Shown piece by piece: positions 11,476 through 22,500 of a DNA stretch of 64,000 nucleotides (positions are counted from its first letter, which is position 1; the number at the start of each line of letters is the position of its first letter). Source of the DNA: Omphiscola glabra. Its lineage: Eukaryota > Mollusca > Gastropoda > Lymnaeidae. The notes under the pieces are model-generated. The model was not told where the DNA came from, searched no databases, and saw nothing but the letters and a program-made list of their open reading frames with translations. The position numbers and the translations under genes were made by a program. Location: the NCBI GenBank assembly GCA_964017045.1, contig OZ024811.1, positions 8,581,674 to 8,645,673 of the forward strand, given 5' to 3'.

Positions 11476-11578
11476 CTATGCGTAGGGCAGAAGACCGAGA
11501 GGAATGGAGAAGAATAGTGTACATGTCATCTGTGGCGCCCCAACGGTCGAAGGACTACGGGACCTGATGATGATGATG
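11476..11578 (+). mobile_element. very short 5'-truncated RTE-like LINE tail with 9-bp target duplication
   Basis: The 103 bp encode the very end of an RTE-like reverse transcriptase (RRAEDREEWRRIVYMSSVAP) and end in TGATGATGATGATGA. AAGGCTTCG stands on both sides (11467-11475 and 11579-11587). The same 3' end is found at the end of the longer RTE copy at 55985-56985. Confidence 0.85.
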
Positions 11579-11587
11579 AAGGCTTCG

Positions 11588-13968
11588 GTTGCCCACCCCT
11601 TTTATCTATGTCAGGATTAACTATGTCATTGTATACAGAGATAATAATTCTGATACCAATTCTCATAGCAGGTCTGTGTAACATTAAAGAGGAATACAAT
11701 GAACTGTTTACATGAAGCAAGAATACATCAACATTGAAGCATACAAAAAATCTGGCTGGATACAAATAAGTTCTTTGAGTTTACTATGTCAATATAAGAC
11801 TAATTAGAGGCTTAGAAGATCATGTGAGAGGAATTTAACAAATGACAGATATGGTCAGATATGAACATAAAGAGAAATGTGAACAAGAAGAGAGAAATAA
11901 GTGGAGAGTGTTAAGTAGCGTTCTGTACATTTGATGGACCAACCAGTCCCTCTTAATCACACTTTTCATAAGGAGCAAATACAACATGCATCAATGATTG
12001 GGTAGAAATATAGTATACATAAGTCAGGTGGTGGCACACTTGAAATTAGATGTCTTAGTTAAGAACATGTTTGCACCCAGATATAAGGTGAACCTCAGGA
12101 ATAAAACAGCCTCCAGAAAATTAGTGTAGAACTAAAAGATGAGCAAATTAAAATTCAATATTTCCCTTTAGCATACAGCATGACAATGCTTTCTTAATAG
12201 CAAGCTAAACTTAATAAATGGGAAATAATACAGTGTAGTATATATAGCACATGTGACATCAAACAGTGTCAATCACATTTGCATAATCTGAAACATTCCT
12301 AAACTAACACGTGACTTCAATCACATGAATAATCTGACACATTCCTAAACTGACAGGTTAACATGTTATGTTTATGGTTAAATTTCTGGATCGCTAATCC
12401 AGAAGAGAAATGGATGTCTAATCCATTAGAGAAAGTGCCAAAGATGGATGAACACACACAAATTTTGTGCCGCTATGTTTTTTAATTAAACATTGACACA
12501 TGTTAACCTAATATAAGTTTTTTCACACATAATGACTTATTTCTGTTGAAGGATGCAGAGAAACAGGGACCTTGAATTCCCCACTTGATTAATCTTCAAA
12601 TAGCAACAGAGGATTTAAGTTACCTTAGAGACAAGATATATTACCCTATGCACACATGTTGTACCCCATAACTCAATGTATTTCACCACTATAACAAGTG
12701 GTCTAGACGGGCTTCAATTCTATACCAACAGATAAATAACAAAGGCCTTTTATTAGAAAAAGTAGCCCTGATATTAGTGAATTTATTTTCCCTTGTCAAA
12801 TGCTGCCCATGAAAAAACCTAACATCTGTAAATCTCAAGACTTGTACAGATATTATGGACATAATATGCTAGCAAGGGTTCATCAAAGTGTTACCTCAAC
12901 ATAGGATATATTAAGACTAAATTAAATGAGAACTAATCTTCATGAAAATCAGTGTTTCCCAAGCATGAGAAAGTCATACAATTACATTTTATTCATTGAC
13001 TAAAACTAATTGACCACACAATCCGACCTAGACATTCATTTTAAAACATTATATCATAAAATTTGTTGTGCTAATAATTCATGGTTAACACAAAGATGGG
13101 ACACTTGGCCCCTGTTTACACCCCCACTCCTCCAACTAGGAACCCCATAAGAGCTTGGTGTTGGGAACTTGTGTTGACAGCAAGGAAAACACTAGTATAA
13201 GGGGCCATCCATATATTTCATATTCACTAAGGTGGGGGGGGGGGGGGGGGGGGGATTTTTTAAAGATATTGTTGCATACAAGTGTGTATGTTAGAGGGAG
13301 TTGACTCAGCAGAATGTGTACATACATTTATGTACTAATTCTGCAATATTTCTGAAATTATGATAGTCCATAGATCGCCTAATTATATCTCTAGTAAGTA
13401 AAGCCACCACCTAAAAATCCATTTTAAAGCTATAACAAAAACATTGCAATTGACTTGCTTTGTGTTGTCACTAAAACTCATTAAATATCACTTTAGTAAC
13501 AGTAATATTTAAGCCAATGTTCACTTTTGAATGTTTCAGAACTCGGACATAATTATTTTGTTCACCTATGTAAGTGGTTCTTAAAAATGTTTTATTCCTT
13601 TGCCATATTTAGGTTTTTCCCAGGTACTTGATCTCAATTTAACAATTCTACTTCAAAATAATGAATACAGTTTTTTGTGCTAAAAATAAATGAAAAACTT
13701 ATGTAGATTACTAAGTCCCATCTAGTAACCATTTGTAGGAGCTTCTGCTATATCTCATGTCCTGTCATATTGGATTGAAACTGATAATAGAATTTTAAAA
13801 AATAGTATAATATTTTGTGGCGCCCGTCAAGAAGATGCGATTCCCTAGGGTGGTGGTTGGTAAATTCATTTGTCAAAAATCAGCAGCAGGGCCATTAAAA
13901 AATTTTTCAGAGACAAATTTCTTTTTAAAAACCTGTAATGAACCATGGTTTTCGGATTCAAAACGGAT
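11588..13968. other. non-coding stretch
   Basis: About 2.4 kb of AT-rich DNA without a supported gene. A G run of about 20 bases lies at 13234-13254. Confidence 0.45.
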
Positions 13969-13976
13969 TTGTGCCC

Positions 13977-15643
13977 AGACCTGTTTACCTTCAAACTCCT
14001 AAAATCGTACAATATCGTCTCAAAATCGTACAATACAGTATCTTAAAGTAAATAAATAAAAATACAGCCTACATTATGTCTATGATAACTACTCGTATAG
14101 CGTGTTCAGTGGAATCGAGTTAAGCTGGCGTCAAAAAATGGAACGCGCCGTAAGAGATAATTATGTCATAAAATTAGGTCTTACTAAGCAAACGCAAGGA
14201 GGAGCACGTACAGGTACCCATAAAAGTAAAATTATGTAACCCCCTCCCCCTGTTGAACGCGTACTTTTTTTACGCCCCCCCCCATAACATTTATAAAAAA
14301 TTAACAAAATACATTATATATTATGATGTTACTATTGTTGCAGTAAACAAAATGTGACACGGGTTTTCACCCCAAGTGATTCGGTCAGCCCAGGCTCGAC
14401 AATCGTCTTTAGAAAGGAACTTATTTTGAAGTGTACTTGTAAGAATTTCACACAGGGAGCCTGGTGAAAACCTAATAAGGCATAAGGGCCGGCAAACGAA
14501 AATTTTAGAACCACTGGTGTAGCCCAACGAAATATACGTCACACACGCGCTGACATTCGGTGGACTAAACATTACTGTAGTTAGCTAGCGAGTTCATTTG
14601 TGAAAATACAACTTGACAACATCACACAGAGGCGTAGCGTAGGGGAGCAGGGGAGTACAGATGTACCCGGGCGCCAGCTAGTTAGGGGCGCCAAAATGTG
14701 CTTTGGTATTATTTTATTGATGAAAATAATGGGTTTGAGAGTTGAAAAACGGAAAAGAGGGCGCTTTAAAATGAATCATGTCCCCGGGCGCCAAACACTC
14801 TCGCTACGCCACTGACATCACATTATTAAGGATATAAAAATATCACCACAATGTTTCGCAGTTATCGAATACTAATGCTTTGTGTTTTCATAAAGAGATC
14901 GCTGTAGTAGTAATATCTAACTTGACATAGTCACAACACGCTGTAGTCCACCAACACGTCTTTCCGTTCTATAAATATTTTTAAATGCTGCTGACTAGAT
15001 CATATAAAATATGTCCAAATCCAACGTTCCAGTGCAGAACAGTTGGATAATGTATTTAATTTAAAAACCACCTCTAGTTTTCTATGTTTTCACAATCGCC
15101 GCGGTTCAGATGAACAAAATAAGTATGTAACAAAACTACGTCACAGGCTTGGTAGCAGTCACAGGGGATGGTGAGTGAAGTTGTCACTAGGGCGACTAGT
15201 CTAAATATTACTGTTGACGCAGATAGCTAGTTCACCGTGACAAAACAATATGACCATCACCATCAATACGATACGTTGCGGTGATATTTTTATAACCTTT
15301 GACACTCCCACCAACCCCCCTACCCATGCGTCTGGTATGCCACAAATTTCCTTGACAACCCCCACCTCCCAATCAGTGCGTACATACTATATAGGAGGAT
15401 GGTCCCAACTTTCCAAAAAGAATTACAACCAATTGTTTTTCTGGGCCCATTCAGTGCCAGATCATTTTTTAGAAAGGGCAACTTCCAAAACCAAAAATTT
15501 ATCTTTGTTTTTTTTGTTTATCGGAAAAAAAATAATTCACCAGGTCTCTGAAAATCGTAGTTTCGGCGGGTCTCGGCGTACAATTGTAAAAAACACCTAA
15601 AAATCGTACATTGTACGCCAAAATCGTACAAGTAAACAGGTCT
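13977..15643. mobile_element. DNA transposon with 12-bp inverted ends (AGACCTGTTTAC) and 8-bp target duplication
   Basis: The left end reads AGACCTGTTTAC at 13977 and the right end GTAAACAGGTCT at 15643. Flanks are TTGTGCCC (13969-13976) and GTGTGCCC (15644-15651), an 8-bp duplication with one mismatch. Both subterminal regions carry several copies of AAAATCGTACA, a likely transposase-binding repeat. No transposase is visible, and a 188-bp hAT MITE has inserted at 14627-14814. A 153-bp relative is at 22606-22758 and a lone end at 46241. An 8-bp duplication fits hAT, P or Merlin; the terminal bases do not settle which. Confidence 0.75.
14627..14814. mobile_element. 188-bp hAT MITE (CAGTGGCGTAGC family), perfect 8-bp duplication
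   Basis: The ends are CAGAGGCGTAGCG and CGCTACGCCACTG. ACATCACA stands on both sides (14619-14626 and 14815-14822). It has the same length as the copy at 53245-53432 and lies inside the transposon at 13977-15643, so it is the younger insertion. Confidence 0.85.
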
Positions 15644-15651
15644 GTGTGCCC

Positions 15652-16464
15652 GACTGACCGAGCCGCACTCAGGTCGCCAAAGAGCCGAATTCTGCCTGTG
15701 AGCCGCGATTTGACTGCCACTGCAGTGCACATTATGGCAGCCACATCAAATAGAGGAGATAACCTGTGACACATTTTTTAACACAGATATGGGGACATCA
15801 TAACTGTCTATCAATACACTAACATTTCTTTTAGGGGGCGACGGTGTGAAAACTCATTTATATGTACACAGGAGAGGTGGATTACAAAAAATATGTTTGA
15901 CATGGATGGAAAAGGGAGGAGGGGGGGTGCGTGTATGAAATTTGACTCTTTTTGCTTATGTAATATATGGATGGCTACTTAAGACTTGCGGATAGCTGCC
16001 ACAAGGTATGGAGACAGCTGCTAGGCTAATTGTATCTCTTTAACAAATTCTTATCTCAAGCTTGAAGAAATACATCTTCAACCTTACAATTTTGCTCCAT
16101 CCCCCCCCCCCCCCCCCAACTCTCTCAAACCAACCACCATCATGACTGTTCTAAACAACCACCCACCAACATTACTATCCCAAACAAACACTAACTAGCA
16201 CATGACTGACATTTAAAGCAACCCCCCTCCCCCCCCAATCATGACTGACTGCCACAGAACTTCACCGCACACCAAATCCATGACCAAAAACTGCTGTTTC
16301 CTCCATCTGTTATCATAAAAAAAAGACAAGTAACAGTTCTGATTTGTCTGGCAAACATTTAAAACTAAACATAGAGTACAAGAAAGATTGTCTCTATCAA
16401 AGCCACTGATCCATTCAAGCCTATAAAAGCACACAAACGGACAGACAGACAAACAGAAACACTC
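15652..16464 (-). other. region just downstream of the Rab8 stop codon (possible 3' untranslated region)
   Basis: No coding sequence. It contains C runs at about 16099-16117 and 16226-16236. A Rab8 3' untranslated region must begin here on the minus strand, but no convincing AATAAA signal was located before the transposon at 15643, so its end is unknown. Confidence 0.4.
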
Positions 16465-16560
16465 TCATAGTACTGTACACGATTTCCAAAAGGATTTCTT
16501 CTGTGCCCCTCCTTCTCTCAGCTGGTAACCTGCTGGCTTGTTTGTTTGGCCAGATGAATC
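16465..16560 (-). CDS. RAB8: Rab8 exon 7 (hypervariable tail, CTVL end)
   Basis: Thirty-one codons plus TGA, after the acceptor GTTTTACTAG. The tail ends [11 protein letters not shown]; a single prenylatable cysteine followed by three residues with a final Leu is the Rab8 pattern. Confidence 0.9.
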   Translation of the reverse strand, partial: DSSGQTNKPAGYQLREGGAQKKSFWKSCTVL

Positions 16561-19500
16561 CTAGTAAAACAGGAGACAATCATTGTAACAGTGTCGATAA
16601 CAAGATGTAATCATTGCCGTGGGGCAAGTAATAAATAATTATAATATTAGAGACATGATTTAAATATCCATAAAAGAAAAGGTTGACATAAATGATACTA
16701 TTTCTATTTTAACAGGTACTCTAATAGGCATGCAAGTATGGCAGTAACATATTTGATCATTCTATGATGATGCCATCACTTCCTTGCTATTTCTCACATA
16801 CTGGATAATTCATGCTATGTAATCGCTCACCAAAGACATGAAAGCATTTTATGGTTATCCAGCAGTGATTTAATTGATAGTAATTTAAAATGACTCAATA
16901 AAAACATATTTTATTGAGTTCTTAACAAAAGTGTATTTGGGAAAAAATGCCACAAGATCGGTTTCCCCCTTTCCGCCCAGCTGAAATGCTGGTATGTTTT
17001 GTTATGAAACAAAAGAATTCTTGCATGGGGAGAAAATAAATAAATAGCTTATATCATAATATTGCTAGGGCAACTTTTTAACATCACTTCAATTTAAAGA
17101 TGATGAGGATGGTGTGACAGCTAATACACAACTTCTTATGTATGGAGACGTCCGAGATGCCCATCAATACAATAGATTACATCATGACAAGTATGTTCAA
17201 GATCAACTCTCAAGTTCTCAACCCATCAAAAAAGTATTAATTTAGAGGGGCCCCAGGTTACTGTAAAACACTACCGGTTAGACTTGATGTTTCTGGACAC
17301 TTAAAAAACATACAATTTTTCTGTCCATTTTAGACTTGATGTCTCTGGCAAGTGTGAAAAATGCATCCTCCACGTTAATGCTGGCTTTAGCACTGGTCTC
17401 CATGAATTTGATGCCATGTTCAATAGCAAGCTGAGGGGTTAAATGTGTAAAAGTGAGAGATGAACATGCACAGGTGAGACATAGACATGTAAAAATCAGA
17501 GATGACCATGTCCAGTTGAGACATGCACATGTACAGTTCAGAAAATGTATTTGTATTTGTTAAATATTCATGATCAATAATATGACTCACTAAATTTGCA
17601 ACCCTATAGTCCTACAACTGTGACAGTTTACAATAACATTGTACACTTCTCCCTGTCATAAAAATCCTTATAAGTAACAGATATGAATAAAAGTAAGAGT
17701 TTTGATGGACAAATTTTTTTTTGAGCTACCTGCTCTCCCCTGTCCTTGGAGACCTGCCGTCTATCTTGTAGATCACATTTGTTGCCCAACATCATCTTCT
17801 CAACATCTTTGGACGCATGCTGAAACAGGTTAGGTCATCATTTATCTAGGTCCCATTTGGCTTTCGGCATAATTGAATAAGGTCGCATTTGATTTATGAC
17901 ATAATTTATAAAGGTCACATTTGGCTTATGGCATGAATTATCAAGGTCACAATTTACTGAAACAGTTAGTTTATGACATTTAGAGTATCAATGGGGTAGA
18001 TCAGTTCTGTACATAAGTCAACATCTTCAATGTTAGAGCTATTCTGTACAATAATCAAAGTATTCATATCTTCAATGTTAGAGGTATTCTGTACATAAGT
18101 CAAGATACTCACCTCTTCAATGTTACGGATCCATGTCCTTATGTTATCAAAGCTTTTTTCATTGGTGATATCATAGACCAACATAATGCCCTAAATAGGA
18201 TATATATATAATGTTAATGTACAAACAGACGTAAAAAACAATTTGTCAGTATGTTAAAAACCTGATGTTGGGTACTTATGTGCTGTGACTTTTTTAGAGT
18301 AAGGTTAGATTTGTAAAATTTTAAATCAGGAGTTTTAATGAGGTAGACATGCATTTGGAGCACATATGTTATGGACATATGGTGCACATCAGGTAAGGAC
18401 ATATGGTCACATCAGGATATACACAGAATGGTGTACATAATAAAATGTGCATCAGAGTTGCTAACTGTCCTAAAATGACTTGTTCGTTAGATCTTTGGGA
18501 TGTTTAACGCCAAACATGATAGTAAATCTCTGAATCTTTTATTATTACTTGTTAGGTCTAAACTTATACGATAATTATCAGGAGAAATAATAATTTAACA
18601 TTGGTAAGAATGTCATAAAATAATTAATTGCATATGATTTATTTCTTTTATAGATCAAATATATGACAAAGAGTCATACATATTTGACATAACCATATTT
18701 GGATTTTTGACATTTCAATCTAACTTCATAGTTTTAACTATTTTATATTAAAAAGACTAAATTATTTGTCAGTCAAATTTTATATTATTGAGTTGGCAAC
18801 CATGCGTTTGATGTATGTTATTATGTAGCAATATCTGAAATATCATTTTATTCCACTAAAGCAAAATTAAATACAAAATAAAATAATTATTTCATTGAAA
18901 ATTAACACAATACTGTGGAATAAAGAAGAATTGCATTTTTTTTAAAGCTGCATAAAGTCATAGGTGTATTAGTTTTGTCTATAGATTTGTCCTTGTGAAA
19001 TACTTGTTTGTGGTTGCATGTGACGATGACCAAGGCTATATTCAAAAGTGAGTACACACGTGGCTTGCCAGTCATATGTGTCTGGAAAACTTTCCTTCAA
19101 AAACATAAATGGGGGATGCAAAAAGGGTAGCTTAGACATTGGGAGGTAATAGCCCTCTGCTTTACTTTGATTAAAGGGAGGGAGAGTGGCGCAATTTGAT
19201 AGCCTCACCCTCTTGTCCTTGCCTGTTTTAATCCAATGGCAAGACATAGTCAAGATGGCTGGATATAAACAATGCAGTGAATGACCAGCTATGTTTTTGT
19301 GTCTAACTGTGCTCTTTATGCATTTCATGACATTTGCTGCACCTCATAATATCATGTAAGGATCCCTTTTGCGTGGTCCACCAGGCCAGTCTTGACATGC
19401 ATGGCAGACATATCCTCATGTTTTACCCATGTCTTGTGGCATGCTAACAAGACATTGGGTCGGCACAATAGTTGAAGGATTATGAAGTTATTGGATATGA

Positions 19501-22500
19501 TGTCTGTGTTGTGGCATGCTCACCAGACATTTGGTAGGCACAATAGTTGTAGGATAATTAAGTTATTGGGTATGATGGCGGTATAAGGTGCTATTCTGTT
19601 TCATTTTATTGTCTCTCTAAATTAATTATACTTATCCAAAAACATATATTCTTATTTTGGTTATAGCTCTTAGTGTTTTGGTTATAGCTCTTAGTGTGTT
19701 TTCCCACAAATTTGACTATTTTCAAATTAATTACAGTCCAATTTTCTGATTTCCTTCCCTTTGATTTTTTCCCTCTTGTTATTTTGTGTTCCGTAAGTGT
19801 TCTAGTAGATGCATTATGGATTTGTCCGAATGAAATAGTACCTACCATAGTATCTCTTTAATATGCTCCTTTTTATGTAGGTGTGCAAGTGGATAGACTA
19901 TAGATGTGTCCTTGTGAAATGGTATCTACTACCACATCACCTGTATATTATGCTGTTGCGGTTGGTAGATGTGCTAGTAGATATAGATTTGCCCAAGTGA
20001 AATAGTACCTACCATCGCCCCTCTGTAATATGCTGTTGTGATTGTTCTGAACCTTTCTTGACCAGCTGTGTCCCTACATCAGACAAATGGAATGTAAAAT
20101 AGATGAAAAGAAAAATGACAGTTTTCTGGTTTAAATTTATAGTTCAGGGAACACACATATGCTTCAAATCATTTCTATCACTCATACAAGGCACACTTTC
20201 ATCAGACATCCAAGGCACATTTTTATCATTCATGCAAGGCACACTTCAATCACAGGACATACAGAACAGCATCCCCATCTTTCAGATGGACAGACATGTC
20301 TAAGATACACTCATATTCATATCGAATGTATAAAACATGCTTCTGTCCCATGTATATGACAAATTTCTATTTAATACCATATACAAAAATACTCTTATTC
20401 CTTACCATATTTGCAACTTGATCTTCTTGCCATCTAGTTCTATGGTCCGAATCTTGAAGTCTATGCCTGCAGTGAATAAAAAGCATTCAAAGTCTTTGGT
20501 CAAAATAAAAGTGGATACTGCATAGTGGAAAACAACCATTTTAATATTTTGGCCACCCCCGCCCTCCTTGAGCAAAATGAACATTTGTAATTGAATCCCA
20601 AAATGAGTTAGGAATCTCTGCTGGGCTTGTGGGCTTTGATTCACACAATGCAAGCAACACATACATCTTGTTCATTTTTATGCAGGGGTTAATTCTTTAA
20701 CATCCTTTTATAAAGAAAACATTACTTTTATTATGCCTCCCCACACCCAAAACCAAAATCATCAATACATTGATCGTGGGCCTTCAAAATATATAGAAGA
20801 AATCCTATATTTTTCTTGAAGGTCTAAGACTTTTTTTTATTGCAGATGGGTAAAACAAGACTTTGAGGTAAATTCATAATAGAGGAGCCATCCTTAAAAA
20901 GGACATAATTAGAATATATTATTATTATGCTGAATCCTATATGTCAAACAGCAAGGTTTTGAATAGAATTAAACCAATAAGTAAATTGGCTTATTACTGT
21001 CTATGCAGCCACCCATAATAAACAAATTAAATAACAACTGATTATTTATTAATTTGCTACATAAATCTATACATAAAATTATTTGTTTATATTATTCCAT
21101 AATTAATTACAATAATGGAGCTACTATATGGGTTATGGGGTATTAGGGCAAACAATTATTACAATAACTGGGTTAAAAAACAAAAGCAAGCACTATTCTG
21201 ATTTCCAAAAAATGTAAACCTTGTGCACACAAAAAAGGGGGAAATCATTCTATCTTCCACAAAATTACATCAAATTGACATGACTTGTTTAGGAATGTGA
21301 TGCAGAGGAGTGTGTCATCCAAGTGCCATTGAAATAGTTGGCCAGTGAAGAAGCTCACAGGAAAGTTGTTGTCATTAATGTTTTCATAAGTTGAAATCAT
21401 TTATATCAGGATAAATACAAAATATGCCTTTTGTAAAAATAATTAAATTTGCATTATGAACAATGCAACATCTTATCTGAAAAAAGTACTAGAGCAAAGT
21501 GCTCAAATTGCAAACATTAGTAGTATGGTAAGAACAGTAATATTTAGTCCACCATTCGCCTTTACCTTTAAAGCCCACCTAAATGTCGCCCGAAACCCTT
21601 ATTTAGTTAATTTTGTTAGTCTATGCCAATGGTTCCTAGAGCTTTTCGATTATAAGAACCCTTGACACATTTATGTTTTCACCAGGTGCCTTATATCAAA
21701 TTCTAACAAATACACTTCGTGGAGAAAACAGTTACAATCTTCTTAAATTAAGGGTTGGCTATTTAACAAGGCCCTGACCAAGGGCAATGCGGCACCCCAG
21801 GCTTCGCTGAACAGTGGTCAAAACCAGTAACACATTTTTTTATGTAATTTCATAACTGTGTATTAATTAATTCATTTGAGGGTTCTTTTTTTTTTTTTTT
21901 TTTTTTTTTGAGAAAGGTGGGGTCTAAAGCTCTTTGTGTCTTTAAAAAAAAGTATGCAATAAGGGCGGGAGGCGTAAAAAATATTTTCTGTGTATCTACT
22001 ATATGGATGACCTCTAAGTTCATTTGTGTCCTGTTTTTGCCTTTCGAGCTTTCACATATCTTATTCTATCCATATTATCCTACCCTATCCATATTATCCT
22101 ATTTATCCATATTATCTACCAGTTGGTTTAGTATTATTGCAAAGATTTAATTTTGAAATTAAATATTAATTTATTTAACAGATCTATTATCAGGGAATTT
22201 TCACGGACACAAAAAGGAAATCAAGTTCTACTGTACCCAAAGATATAAATATACCAAAGATAGGGAAATTGGGAGTGGAGGGATAACCTGGAGATGCAGA
22301 GTTTACTTTCACAAAAAATGCAGGTTATTCTTGAGAGCAAAGGGAGAAAATATCATTGTAAATGTCCCAAAACACTGCTATGAATCTAACCCTAAAAAGT
22401 ACACTGCAACAATATAACACACATAAGATAATACTGGACTTTGAAAAAGTAAGTATGTCTGCTGCTCAAGATGCATTTCCACAAGCAGAAGTTAAAGTGT

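Noticed and set aside
15250..15600. 116-residue plus-strand open frame
   Set aside because: It falls inside the inverted-repeat transposon, overlaps its end motifs and shows no transposase features.
18969..19328. 119-residue minus-strand open frame in Rab8 intron 3
   Set aside because: In the same strand as Rab8 but no plausible splice sites join it to exons 3 and 4, and Rab8 is complete without it.
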